From positions 1-37,608 of the IMG/VR virus record IMGVR_UViG_3300025666_000021: a DNA stretch of 37,608 nucleotides. One strand, given 5' to 3'. Each line of letters starts with the position of its first letter. Positions within the stretch are counted from its first letter, which is position 1. The position numbers were made by a program, and so were the translations under genes. This stretch comes from a virus. The notes under the pieces are model-generated. The model searched no databases, was not told where the DNA came from, and worked only from the letters and a program-made list of their open reading frames with translations. Of this stretch, positions 16,929 to 26,279 are shown piece after piece.

Positions 16929-17666
16929 CTATTTACCCGCCGCTAGTGCTCCCATATATGCACCACCAATAGATGTTAAACCTCCAATAGCACCTGTTAT
17001 TGCCCCTGTTCTATCTGAACTTGCTTGCGCTTGTCTTGCTTGTGCACCTGCTAATTGAGCTGATGCTCTGTCTAATTGAGCATCCTCTCTATTTTCTTGA
17101 GTCTGAAATTGAAATTGTCTACCTTGCATTTCCATACCTTGAACTCTACCTCCTTCAGCAATTTGAACACCTTGAACTCTTTGTTGTTCAGCCATCCTTC
17201 TAGCTTGTAAATCTTGCTCTCCTTGAGCTCTTAGTCTTTCATTTTGAGCTTCTTGATTTTCTATACTGGCAGATACACCTTTTTTACTTTGTAATGCAGC
17301 TTGCGCTAAAGCGGTTGCTCCACCAGCTCCAGCCCCAGTTGCTCTTATAGTATCCAATGTATTAGCTAATGATATATCAGCTTGTTCTATTTCTATTTCA
17401 GCGGCTTGTGTAGCTACACTTAGATTAGCCATATTGTTAGTTAACTGTCCGCTTAAGTCTTGAGCTAATCCGCTTAGGTTTGTAACTCCTTCTGCTGGAT
17501 TTATTATTGCTTGCCTATTGTTTTCTAAGTAGGTTATTTTTCTTTGTGCTGCTTGTCTTTCTCTTCTAGCTGCTCTTTCAGCTTTTTTAGCTTTTCCTGC
17601 TCCAAAAAGACCACCAACAACGTTAAGCACCGCTCCGCCTATTGCCACTCCTGCCATTAAACTCAT
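16929..17666 (-). CDS. Probable internal virion protein with hydrophobic ends (T7 gp14 position)
   Basis: A 245-residue protein with a glycine/alanine-rich hydrophobic N-terminus (AGVAIGGAVLNVVGGLFGAG, residues 5-24), a long Gln/Ala/Arg-rich coiled-coil middle (30-205), and a second glycine-rich hydrophobic segment at the C-terminus (TGAITGAIGGLTSIGGAY). This layout is typical of podovirus internal protein B (T7 gp14 type), which forms the outer-membrane end of the ejection channel. It directly follows the tail-hub genes and precedes the gp15- and gp16-like genes. Start chosen at the ATG 17666 behind AATTAAAAAAATATAAATT. The family call rests on architecture plus synteny. Confidence 0.7.
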   Translation of the reverse strand: MSLMAGVAIGGAVLNVVGGLFGAGKAKKAERAARRERQAAQRKITYLENNRQAIINPAEGVTNLSGLAQDLSGQLTNNMANLSVATQAAEIEIEQADISLANTLDTIRATGAGAGGATALAQAALQSKKGVSASIENQEAQNERLRAQGEQDLQARRMAEQQRVQGVQIAEGGRVQGMEMQGRQFQFQTQENREDAQLDRASAQLAGAQARQAQASSDRTGAITGAIGGLTSIGGAYMGALAAGK

Positions 17667-17691
17667 AATTTATATTTTTTTAATTATTTTT

Positions 17692-19101
17692 TTATCTTCC
17701 ATATGTTGCGCCTACTGCAAACAACTCTTTTAATCCACCTAGATCTGTTGTTGCATCTGTTTTCATAGTTACTGTAGCGTAGTATGCTTTTATGCCTGAG
17801 CTATCAGGTCCAATCAAAACTTGACCATCTATAGGTTGAGTTGAATTATTTTTAATAGCTGCTACATATCTGTTTTGCTTTCTATTAAAACCAGCTCTAT
17901 AAGGTATACCGCCTTCTGTATAAAGGCCTTCGTCATAACTCCATATTCTCGATGAAGTATCTATTGTTTCATCCCATCCAGCTCCTCTTGCATCAAATCC
18001 AGTAGCATCAGAAACTAATGATGTAATCTCCCAACCGTTTGTTCCTTCGTAATTAACAGTATTAAATGTTTTAACTCTTGTTGGATCTGGATTAATAACA
18101 AACTTCAGTGTTGAAGGTAGGCTAGCAGCATCATAGAATGAATTTCTAAGTACTGGTGCTGGTGGTGCAGCTTTTGTTTGTAAAACGTAATGTTCCCAAA
18201 TAGATGTTCCGTTTGTTGTAAAAAACTTACCTTGAGAACTAAATCCAGAACTTGGTTTATAGTCATAAAAACTTACCCAACCATTTGTAGCTTCTTCAAA
18301 GCTTAATGTATTATAAGTATTATCTGCATTTTGTAACGATAGTACATAGTTTTTATTATATATATCGTAAGCACCTACTATTTTACCAGTAGAACTAACA
18401 GTTGCTAACTTATCTCTAAAGAAATCAACCATACCGTAGCTAGATATTTCAGTAATGCCATCCATTGATAACCTAAGCACAGCATTTCTGTTTCTATCTG
18501 TAAAGTATTTTTGATATCCGTAAACAGCAAATGATTCTGGGTTTGTGGATATACCGTATTCACCAGAATAAGGTATTATCTGGCCAATAACTAAATTAGC
18601 GCTTGTTGTAATAGCTCCACCTTCTGCAGAGTATATAGCGTCTTTATCTATTAAAGCTCTATTTACTTTGTCTTCTTGAAATACAATTAAGTTAGTATCT
18701 TCAGCATAAAGCTTTTGTATGCTTCCGCTAATAGGATCAACACTTCTAGTTATTTGTTCAGCAATACTAAATTGATTAGATTGGTTTACACCTGTTCTAG
18801 AATTAAATATTCCAGAATATATTAATGAACTTGATCTTCGTTGTTGCGCATCGTTATCTTCTACTATGTATGCTTTTACGCCTAGATCAGTTGAAGTATT
18901 GTTATAACCACCTCGTATTCTTGATTCTTCAATATACCAATCTTCCTCTACTATAGAAGTAGATGGAGCCACCCAAGGATATGGAACTAAGCTAGTATCA
19001 GGTAAAGAAACTACATTAGTTGGTCCCACTGGTACCGGTATATCAGCTATTCTCTTCAAATAAAATGAGTTAAAGTACCCTACTTCTAGTGTTATTGACA
19101 T
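17692..19101 (-). CDS. Second half of the tail-hub/stabilization protein as a separate gene
   Basis: A 469-residue beta-rich protein. Features such as IRGGYNN, SSSLIYSGIFNSRTG, KLYAEDTNLIVFQEDKVNRA, YQKYFTDRNRNAVLRLS and DGITEISSYGMVDFFRD match the C-terminal half of the tail-hub 'stabilization' proteins of marine flavophages and crAss-like phages (functional counterpart of T7 tail tubular protein B or P22 gp10). These usually follow the N-terminal half in one chain; here the N-terminal half is the preceding 1415-residue gene, 34 bases upstream. The N-terminus (first 50 residues) is not conserved-looking and may be a new interface. Likely a structural component at the tail hub. Function assigned by family resemblance. 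Confidence 0.75.
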   Translation of the reverse strand: MSITLEVGYFNSFYLKRIADIPVPVGPTNVVSLPDTSLVPYPWVAPSTSIVEEDWYIEESRIRGGYNNTSTDLGVKAYIVEDNDAQQRRSSSLIYSGIFNSRTGVNQSNQFSIAEQITRSVDPISGSIQKLYAEDTNLIVFQEDKVNRALIDKDAIYSAEGGAITTSANLVIGQIIPYSGEYGISTNPESFAVYGYQKYFTDRNRNAVLRLSMDGITEISSYGMVDFFRDKLATVSSTGKIVGAYDIYNKNYVLSLQNADNTYNTLSFEEATNGWVSFYDYKPSSGFSSQGKFFTTNGTSIWEHYVLQTKAAPPAPVLRNSFYDAASLPSTLKFVINPDPTRVKTFNTVNYEGTNGWEITSLVSDATGFDARGAGWDETIDTSSRIWSYDEGLYTEGGIPYRAGFNRKQNRYVAAIKNNSTQPIDGQVLIGPDSSGIKAYYATVTMKTDATTDLGGLKELFAVGATYGR

Positions 19102-19135
19102 ATTATATTAATTACTTGTTTTTTCTATTTATTAC

Positions 19136-22100
19136 CTACGCTGGAGCTGGAAAGCAAGATTGGCCAATATAGTTTTCGTCTCCAAAGTTAACCTTCAATG
19201 ATGTTCCAGACTCGCCCAAACTACACATACCTCCTGTTATAGTAGTTGTTAAAACCCTATATTCTCCAGGAGTATCAAATACTTTTTTGCTACTTACCGT
19301 TGCGTTATTTCCTACTTGTAATGTTATATTTCTAATTTCATTACTACTTGAGTCAACAGCTTGAACCCATCCACCTGTTGTGCCTTTAAATTGTATTGTA
19401 AAAGTAACAGTGTCATCGTCTGATCCGCTACCACCTACGTTTGTCAATGTTGGTGTTATATACAGCGTTCCTTGTTCTAAAGCCCCTGTAGTATGTATTA
19501 CTGTAGGTTGGCCAAAATCTCCAGGCGAACTAGGATTTTTTGCAAGAACATTATAGCTATTGGATGAATTATTAGCAGGGTATGCAACACTCGTGCCGCT
19601 AGTACCGCTATTAAAAACGGTAACTGAGCTTGTAGGAACTGATGTAGGTGTATTATACCCTGCAAAAACAACACCTAAACTTTCACCGCAACCTGTAAAT
19701 GCTGATCCTTGCCATCCTTGACACAAGGCTTTATTTATGCGATTACCTGCTGCTGATCCAATTTGAAATTGCACAGAAGCAGATAAGCTATCTAATCCGT
19801 TCCCATCAGCATCAGTAGTCTTAACAACTACATCGTAAGAAGTAGCATCTGTTAAAATAGCATCATTAGATAATTCACCTGTTGTTGCATTTATTTGAAT
19901 TTTAGCAGGAGTTTCTACAGGACTAATTGAAACTATTGACCAATTAAGCTCTGTTGTATTAACCGTTGCATCAGCACTACCGTTTTTACCAGCTAATGTT
20001 ATTATAGTTCCTACGGCTGCGCTAACTGTTGGCTGTTGAAAGTTGTCTATTACCGGAGCAACATTTGTTAATGCTATGCTTGGTAAAACAATATTATCCG
20101 CTGGGTTAGAAGCATAGGTAACATTTGCTGTTATATTATAAACACCTGTTAGAGGTGATTGTAAAATACTATCACTATAAAAGAAATCGGTATTCGTTGG
20201 TTTTATTTGAAAAGAAGTTTGGCTTGCGTTTTTCGTTATTGTAAAAAGTGTAGAAGATAAAACAGTATCTGCTCCATCTTTTATTGTTATAGAGTTCAAT
20301 GTAACCGCGGAAGCTGGAGCAATTTGTCCATCTCCTTTTAAAAAGTTAAAACCAAAGCCTATAATATCATTGCTAGTTATACTCTCCGGAAAAGTTGTTG
20401 CTTGAAAATTAGAACCTATTAAACCGCTGTCTTGTGAACTTACCAGTGAATTAAGCGTCGCTAAATTACCTGATAACGATGTTTCCCAATATATATCTAG
20501 CAATGATTCTACAGGTTTTGTTTCCGCTATAGATAAAAACGGCACCATTGATAACACTGATTGAGCGGGCTCGTCTTCATTTACAGAAAGAGTTGTTACA
20601 TAGGCTCCTATTGGATTATTTTTATTTTGTGATTGACTACCTTTAATAATAAATGGGTTTGAGTCTCCATTGTAAAAAGTAGCGTCTGGTCCTGTTGTAC
20701 CCCATGGTATTGCACCTGTAGGTTCTGGCGTTTCATTAACGCTTGTTACAGTTGTTGGATTAGCCGTGTCATCATAATTATACGCTTGTAATATGCTAGA
20801 CTCACCATACTCTCCTTCTATGGCGTTTGCTTTAAAAGGAATTGCTTGTATTTCTAAATCTCTAACTGTACCTATTTGTATTATTTCTTGTTCTATATTA
20901 CCAGGATAGTATTGAGCATTCCACGCTCTGTCTTGAAGATACGGAGGGCTAGCTATTGTTTTATTATTTATCCTAGGATTATTAATCCTTATCATTATGT
21001 TTTCACTACTAGTAAAATCTCTGTCATTAGGACCTACTTCTGATAAATCTCTAGGTATTTTATTTATATTATCGCCTAGTAATGTTGTAAAAAAGCTAGT
21101 ATCCCTTTCAGCATTTTGAATACCAGTTATAGGATATCCATTAACAAATCCAGGCAAATAAACATTGTAATACTCTTGCTCTGTTTGTTTTACAACTATT
21201 TTATAAGAATACCAACCTAAAGGATTAGTAGCTGAATATAAACCAGGAGAGCCTGTGCTTGGACTATAAGCTGGATTTATTTGTTCGTATAAAGTTACGT
21301 TTAAAGCATTACCAAGCCAATCAAGTATTGGAGATTGTTGCTGTGTTGTTAAATCATTATAAGGGTTAAAAACAGTAGATCCAGGTGTATTAGCCACACC
21401 ATCATAAGATGATAATATAACGTCTGATTGTCTTCCGTATTTATCTGACAGCACAAAACCAACTTGGTAAGTTCTATCTTGTTTTAATTGATGTTTCGGA
21501 AATTGAGTATAGTTGTCAAAATTTGTAGACTTGTTAGACGCAAAAGCGCTAAAAGCTATTGAATTAGGACCAGTGTGTCTATCTAAATAATTACCATAAA
21601 CAACACGGTTACCTATTATTTCTTGAGCTAATGCTCTAATAGGCACTTTATCAGACACTCTAGTTATTTGGTTGTTAGGTAATGTTTTATATGGTTTTGT
21701 TGAGCTGTAGTCATAATCTATGAAATGCTTTGTATTATTTCCGTTAACAGCATCGTAAAAGTCTATTGAGGATTCAATAGGTGTGGGAGTTAATAAATTA
21801 ACAGTTTCTAAAACTTTAACAGCCAACGCGTCAGACTCCTTATAAAGTATATCAACATCAGTTATTTTTAATTCAGAAATCGTATTAGCAACACTTGTAC
21901 TAGGTATTGGTATTTTTAATAATATATTATTTATATTATTTTCAAACCAATTAACAATAGTTGATTTATAAGTATTGTCCATATCTTGCTCGTCTGAAAA
22001 AGCACCTCCGCCAAACTGACTATATTGCTTAGGTATAAACATTACTTGGCTAAATGGGGCCATTAATGAATACTCGTTATCTTCAAACTTAAATCTATAG

Positions 22101-23383
22101 CTAAATCTTATAAACTTATCTTCTAGTAGTTTCTCATCACCTTGCCAAGCAGCGTCATAATTTGGATTATCACTTATAGATATAACACCGGCACTTGCTA
22201 ATGTAGTTGTCTTGTTTAGAGTAAAAGTTATATCTTGCCAAGTACGAAATCTTTCAGGGGCTGATGAATTTGGGGGGTTTGAATATTGATTAACTACGCT
22301 AACACTTGCTACCCTTGTGTCTGGGCTAATACCATCACCGCTAACTAAGTCTCCTATTCTAGGTATACCGTTGTCTCCTCCGTATATAAAATTACTAGTG
22401 TCATTATCACCTAAACCCTGACCTACAGTGTATGTAGCGGTTATCGGATTAGTTGCACCTACTGCTGGTATAGGATCAATTATAACGGCTCCAGACGAAT
22501 GGTTAGCCATTTCAAAATCCCTTTTATTAGTCATACTAGGTCTGCTAAAATCAATTGCAGTACCGTTTGTTACAGTAATAGCTTTTGATAGCGTTAAAGT
22601 ATTTGCTAAAACAGGAGCAATTGCTGTAGGCTTTCCTATAACTGTAACTAATTCTGTTATTTGCTGTCCGGTTATCTTGTTTCTATCAGTAATTATATCA
22701 CCTACCTTTATTTTAGCGTATTCACCATTAGTGTTATCTACAACTATAGTAGCGGATGCTGAAACATCATTAAATATGGAAGTTTGAACCCTATCCATTA
22801 CTAATATTGGCTCATAAGGAGCATATTTAGCTACAGATATTTGATCTTCATTTGTGTAGTGGGTTGGAATTTCTACCGGAGGGTCTGATGGATTTGCTAA
22901 ATCAACGTTAATTTTTCTAGGTTGATTAAGATTGTCAGTCCAAAACAATAAATTTTCAACTAGGTTTACACCAGTTATTCTAAAGCTTTTATTAAAGTTT
23001 AAAAAGAATCCTGTAACTAATACTTTAGGCTTTGTTTTTTCAGATACTGATAAATTTACTCTAATTATATAGCAATTATTAGCCGCAGTGGCTCTAACTT
23101 CAGCAGCAGAATCATGATCTGTTGCAAAAAAATACGCGTAATTACTATTTTCATCAATTAATTGTCCAATTATTTCAGTACCTGCAATAGCAGGAGGTGT
23201 TAAATCACTTAAGCTAGATATAGCTGTATTACCTAAAACATTTTCAAACTCACCTACTGTAGAACTTTCTGATCTACTTATAGATAAGTTTCTAGCTTCT
23301 CTATATTCACCATTTGGTAATATACGAGAGTCAAGATCTTGATTCATTTTCCCTTTAAGAAAGGTATTTTTAATCTCAGCCAT
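19136..23383 (-). CDS. Tail-hub/stabilization protein, N-terminal part, with cadherin-like domain
   Basis: A 1415-residue virion protein. The N-terminus (KGKMNQDLDSRILPNGEY, then REARNLSIS and VGEFENVLGN) is the hallmark of crAss-like and marine-podovirus tail stabilization proteins that cap the DNA channel below the neck. The following 900 residues are beta-rich, consistent with a propeller-type hub, with RFSYRFKFEDNEYSL and KYGRQSDVILSSYDG as recognisable conserved strings. Around 1105-1205 lies a cadherin-like/Ig domain (VDNxTGELS-type strand order, KTTDADGN calcium-type loop), possibly for carbohydrate or host-surface contact. The last 150 residues contain several cysteines and another beta domain. 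Its usual C-terminal half is encoded by the next gene. The family call for the N-terminus is strong. Confidence 0.82.
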   Translation of the reverse strand: MAEIKNTFLKGKMNQDLDSRILPNGEYREARNLSISRSESSTVGEFENVLGNTAISSLSDLTPPAIAGTEIIGQLIDENSNYAYFFATDHDSAAEVRATAANNCYIIRVNLSVSEKTKPKVLVTGFFLNFNKSFRITGVNLVENLLFWTDNLNQPRKINVDLANPSDPPVEIPTHYTNEDQISVAKYAPYEPILVMDRVQTSIFNDVSASATIVVDNTNGEYAKIKVGDIITDRNKITGQQITELVTVIGKPTAIAPVLANTLTLSKAITVTNGTAIDFSRPSMTNKRDFEMANHSSGAVIIDPIPAVGATNPITATYTVGQGLGDNDTSNFIYGGDNGIPRIGDLVSGDGISPDTRVASVSVVNQYSNPPNSSAPERFRTWQDITFTLNKTTTLASAGVISISDNPNYDAAWQGDEKLLEDKFIRFSYRFKFEDNEYSLMAPFSQVMFIPKQYSQFGGGAFSDEQDMDNTYKSTIVNWFENNINNILLKIPIPSTSVANTISELKITDVDILYKESDALAVKVLETVNLLTPTPIESSIDFYDAVNGNNTKHFIDYDYSSTKPYKTLPNNQITRVSDKVPIRALAQEIIGNRVVYGNYLDRHTGPNSIAFSAFASNKSTNFDNYTQFPKHQLKQDRTYQVGFVLSDKYGRQSDVILSSYDGVANTPGSTVFNPYNDLTTQQQSPILDWLGNALNVTLYEQINPAYSPSTGSPGLYSATNPLGWYSYKIVVKQTEQEYYNVYLPGFVNGYPITGIQNAERDTSFFTTLLGDNINKIPRDLSEVGPNDRDFTSSENIMIRINNPRINNKTIASPPYLQDRAWNAQYYPGNIEQEIIQIGTVRDLEIQAIPFKANAIEGEYGESSILQAYNYDDTANPTTVTSVNETPEPTGAIPWGTTGPDATFYNGDSNPFIIKGSQSQNKNNPIGAYVTTLSVNEDEPAQSVLSMVPFLSIAETKPVESLLDIYWETSLSGNLATLNSLVSSQDSGLIGSNFQATTFPESITSNDIIGFGFNFLKGDGQIAPASAVTLNSITIKDGADTVLSSTLFTITKNASQTSFQIKPTNTDFFYSDSILQSPLTGVYNITANVTYASNPADNIVLPSIALTNVAPVIDNFQQPTVSAAVGTIITLAGKNGSADATVNTTELNWSIVSISPVETPAKIQINATTGELSNDAILTDATSYDVVVKTTDADGNGLDSLSASVQFQIGSAAGNRINKALCQGWQGSAFTGCGESLGVVFAGYNTPTSVPTSSVTVFNSGTSGTSVAYPANNSSNSYNVLAKNPSSPGDFGQPTVIHTTGALEQGTLYITPTLTNVGGSGSDDDTVTFTIQFKGTTGGWVQAVDSSSNEIRNITLQVGNNATVSSKKVFDTPGEYRVLTTTITGGMCSLGESGTSLKVNFGDENYIGQSCFPAPA

Positions 23384-23388
23384 TTAAT

Positions 23389-24591
23389 TTATGATTTTAT
23401 CCATTTAGATTTACCTCTCATTACTTGAACAATTTCATCAAGTTTAATATTAGATAATCTTATTTTAGCATTTCTTAATTTAGCACTTCTTTCTTGCTTT
23501 AATCTTCTAACTACATATTCAGGTTGGTTAATCCTAGAAGCTATCACAGCGTGGCTTATATGAGCATACAGAGCCTCTTCTGCCATCTTAGGAACTTTAG
23601 TATCCATATCGGAAGCTAAACCATCAGAAATATACTCTAAAACTATTAATGATCCCGCTAAATTACTTGAGAAAGACATTTTACCTTCTCTGTGATTTAT
23701 AGTAAACCATCCATTTACTTGAGCATATTGAGGATCTAATCCGTAATTTTGACCTAATATTTGTTCGTTCCATCCCCAGCTATCATAACCTTGGTTATAA
23801 AGCGCGTCTGTTACATCTTGATTTATTAAAGAATCATTAGCTGTTCTCCAACGTTCTTCTGTTATCGATGTTCCTTCAACGTTGTTGCCAAAATTATCTT
23901 GAGTTGGTACACCTTTAGAATCTTGTATAGGGTTTTCAAACGGGTTTGTAGTTAGATTGTTCGCAGGATATATAGGTCTTTTGACACCTAGTTGATCTAT
24001 CCAAGATACTGCCGTGTAGTTTACATAGTCTTGTGGTATCACAACACTTAGTTCAGGGGGTATATTTAGTTCTTGGGATTTAATACTTTTAAGTGTATCG
24101 TAGCTAAACTCCTGTAGTCCACGTTTAGCGTGAAATATAATATCAGTTCTGTTGCAACTCGGTATTAGTTTACCAGTTCCAACATAAGCTACTTGAAAGT
24201 TATTTATTATATCTTCTAAAGATATGTAACCGTAGCTACCATAGTTTTCTTCAACAGTATTACCGTAAGCATCTCTGTTTCCATATTCACCACCGCTTAG
24301 TATTTTTAATTGAACAACAACACTTGTGTTTGCCGCTAAGTTACCGGTAAAAGTAATTGTATTTCCGCTAACAGTGTAAGCTGACGTATACTCTGTATAT
24401 GTCAAAACACCGGCATTTGCGGTGTAAAGCTTAAAGTTGTTTAAAGCATAGTTTTGCTGAAGAGGATCATAACTACCAAATACTAATTCAGTATCAAATG
24501 TAGTAGTGAAGGCTTGGCCAGCACCAGCTGCAGATAGATATTTTTGAACTCCTGCGTAATATTGCTGATTATTTTCTGTAATTAAGCCCAT
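23389..24591 (-). CDS. Neck/ring protein, tail tubular protein A-like, with N-terminal beta insert
   Basis: A 400-residue head-tail connector protein. The core (about 120-400; SLEDIINNFQVAYVGTGKLI, then FHAKRGLQEFSYDT, IPQDYVNYTAVSWID, and a helical C-terminus RRLKQERSAKLRNAKIRLS) matches ring/adaptor proteins located after the capsid gene in crAss-like and marine flavophages, analogous to T7 tail tubular protein A. Residues 25-100 look like an extra beta-sandwich (AYTVSGNTITFTGNLAANTS), as in decoration-type domains sometimes inserted in such proteins. It is adjacent to the 231-residue ring protein (6-base gap) and the hub protein (5-base gap). Confidence in a connector role is good; the exact ring position is not known. 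Confidence 0.75.
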   Translation of the reverse strand: MGLITENNQQYYAGVQKYLSAAGAGQAFTTTFDTELVFGSYDPLQQNYALNNFKLYTANAGVLTYTEYTSAYTVSGNTITFTGNLAANTSVVVQLKILSGGEYGNRDAYGNTVEENYGSYGYISLEDIINNFQVAYVGTGKLIPSCNRTDIIFHAKRGLQEFSYDTLKSIKSQELNIPPELSVVIPQDYVNYTAVSWIDQLGVKRPIYPANNLTTNPFENPIQDSKGVPTQDNFGNNVEGTSITEERWRTANDSLINQDVTDALYNQGYDSWGWNEQILGQNYGLDPQYAQVNGWFTINHREGKMSFSSNLAGSLIVLEYISDGLASDMDTKVPKMAEEALYAHISHAVIASRINQPEYVVRRLKQERSAKLRNAKIRLSNIKLDEIVQVMRGKSKWIKS

Positions 24592-24597
24592 GTATTA

Positions 24598-25293
24598 TTA
24601 AGATTTTTCGTTTATGTCTTCTTGTTGTATTTTTTGAGATGCTACTTGTATTATAGTAGGGTCTTGAATAATAACTCCAGAGTATAATAATATACCAGTT
24701 ACCACATCTACTTGTTCCGAAGGGTGTAATTCAAAGTTTACTGAAGAACTAGCGTCGTATATGTATTGTCCTAATCCTCCAATTGTATATGCCCAGTTTA
24801 TCATAGCTGGTTGTTTCAAATAAGATACTTGAACATCTGTAGTTATAGTTGTAGGGTATAAGTATATTTTATTTTCTTCGTATAAAAATACAGGTTGTTT
24901 TTTTGTTGGTGCAACTAATGGTGCTTTTTTAATTTTATACCATTCGTTTCTTTCTACCATTTGGGCTTCAATAGTATCGTTGTATATAACGGTACCTAGT
25001 CTATAAAAGTTTGATAGTGAAGCAGTTGTGAAGTGATCTGTTGAAAAAGTAGGCGCGGCTATTCTTTTAAATATATCTAGTTTTTCTTCTAGGTTTTTAA
25101 CTCTATTAGCATACTCATTATCATTTTCAGGTATACGTAATTGTTGATTCAAGTCGCTCATATATTTTTCAAATATACCTTGCTGAACTTGATTACCTAC
25201 TTTATTAAACTCGTCTGGAGTTATATAACCTCTTTGTTGTTGGTTAAGTATTAATAAGACAGTTTTATAAACTAAATCTACATTTATAGCCAT
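24598..25293 (-). CDS. Neck/ring (head-completion) protein
   Basis: A 231-residue protein starting with a helical region (VYKTVLLILNQQQRGYITPD, EFNKVGNQVQQGIFEKYMSD) typical of connector proteins in crAss-like and marine Bacteroidetes phages, where the 'RGYxxPxEFN' start is common. A beta-rich middle (FYRLGTVIYND, KIYLYPTTI, VQVSYLKQPA) and helical C-terminus (HPSEQVDVVTGILLYSGVII) follow. It probably docks on the portal as an adaptor between head and tail. It lies after a probable RNA hairpin and the 277-residue gene, and just before the TTA-like gene. Confidence 0.7.
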   Translation of the reverse strand: MAINVDLVYKTVLLILNQQQRGYITPDEFNKVGNQVQQGIFEKYMSDLNQQLRIPENDNEYANRVKNLEEKLDIFKRIAAPTFSTDHFTTASLSNFYRLGTVIYNDTIEAQMVERNEWYKIKKAPLVAPTKKQPVFLYEENKIYLYPTTITTDVQVSYLKQPAMINWAYTIGGLGQYIYDASSSVNFELHPSEQVDVVTGILLYSGVIIQDPTIIQVASQKIQQEDINEKS

Positions 25294-25317
25294 TATTTAT
25301 TTTTTTATTATAATACC

Positions 25318-25342
25318 AGCCAGCCACGATAAGTGACCAGCT
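25318..25342 (-). other. RNA hairpin between 277-aa and ring-protein genes
   Basis: On the - strand the transcript can form a 10-bp stem AGCTGGTCAC / GTGGCTGGCT (including three G-U pairs) around the loop TTATC, just before the leader of the ring-protein gene. No T-run follows, so it is more likely a processing or stability element than a terminator. Confidence 0.35.
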
Positions 25343-25359
25343 AATATTAATATTACATG

Positions 25360-26193
25360 TTATTCTAAGTTTTTCTCTACTGACCTAAAAACTTCTACAC
25401 CTTCATCGGTTTTAAAGTAAGCTGCCATTGCAGAGTAAGGGTTTTCATCAAAAGGTACAGTCATTAATTTTCTACCGTTTGATCCCCAAGTAAATGTTCT
25501 TTGATCTTGTGATAATTTAATGATACCCATTTCAGAAGCTTTTATAGCTATGTTCCTTAAGTGTACATTATCATCATTTGCTAATTCCATAAATAAATGT
25601 GGATTTCTTTTAGCAAACAACATAAGATCTCTTTTTAATTCTTTAGATGTCATGCTTGAAACTTTAGAACCTATCTCAACACGAAGTATTGCTTCGGCTT
25701 GATCTACTTCCATTGTTCTTGCAGCAATCATTGCATCTACTTCAATCTCTAAATCTTCTAATTCATTTTCTGCAATAGCTACTGGATTGTGTTCGTAGTA
25801 TTTATTGCCTAATAGTGGATGATATAAAGATAATAGTTTTTGTAAGTTTTGTTTTTCTTTTTTAACATAAAGCGCTCCGTCTTTGAACATTATATGTCCT
25901 AGTGTTGCTTCTCCTTTTTGCTCATCTATTAAAGGTGAGTTTTGATTGGTTGCGTATCTGATTTCTCTTTGGATACCTTTTTCCTTATCAAACCAAAGAA
26001 GTGGGTGCCTTGATGTATGTTTAGATGAAATAGTTAACGTCAAAGGTGCTTGACCTACAACGATATACATTCTATCTTTAATTTCCCAGGTTGGTTTTAC
26101 TGGTTCTTGTTTTTTTGGTGTAGCTACTTTTGCTACTACTTCTTGCTGAGGAGCAACCTCAACTGTCTTTGCTGGTGCTTTTTTTGCAGCCAT
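25360..26193 (-). CDS. Conserved structural-block protein, function unknown
   Basis: A 277-residue protein next to the major capsid gene. The first 35 residues are Ala/Lys/Val/Pro-rich and probably disordered; WEIKDRMYIVVGQAPLTLTI, HPLLWFDKEKG, REIRYATNQNSP and KTDEGVEVFRSVEKNLE are strings I associate with a conserved protein found after the capsid gene in crAss-like and marine flavophages. The central part (140-230) is helical and charged. Role unknown; a minor head or assembly factor is likely from position. Its leader (TTATATTATATTATG) is identical over 15 bases to that of the scaffold gene. Confidence 0.65.
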   Translation of the reverse strand: MAAKKAPAKTVEVAPQQEVVAKVATPKKQEPVKPTWEIKDRMYIVVGQAPLTLTISSKHTSRHPLLWFDKEKGIQREIRYATNQNSPLIDEQKGEATLGHIMFKDGALYVKKEKQNLQKLLSLYHPLLGNKYYEHNPVAIAENELEDLEIEVDAMIAARTMEVDQAEAILRVEIGSKVSSMTSKELKRDLMLFAKRNPHLFMELANDDNVHLRNIAIKASEMGIIKLSQDQRTFTWGSNGRKLMTVPFDENPYSAMAAYFKTDEGVEVFRSVEKNLE

Positions 26194-26229
26194 AATATAA
26201 TATAATAAAAATGTGAATAAGAGTAATAA

Positions 26230-26256
26230 TCACCCCCGTCAGTTCAACGAGGGTAA
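26230..26256 (-). terminator. Hairpin after the major capsid gene, possible attenuator
   Basis: On the - strand ACCCTCGT-TGAACTG-ACGGGGGT forms a stable 8-bp stem, extendable to 10 bp, 24 bases after the capsid stop. It is followed by a T-rich but interrupted tract (GATTATTACTCTTATT), so it may be an inefficient terminator or an mRNA-stabilising 3' end that keeps capsid transcript levels above those of downstream genes. Confidence 0.5.
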
Positions 26257-26279
26257 CTACTACATTAATTTAATCGGTA

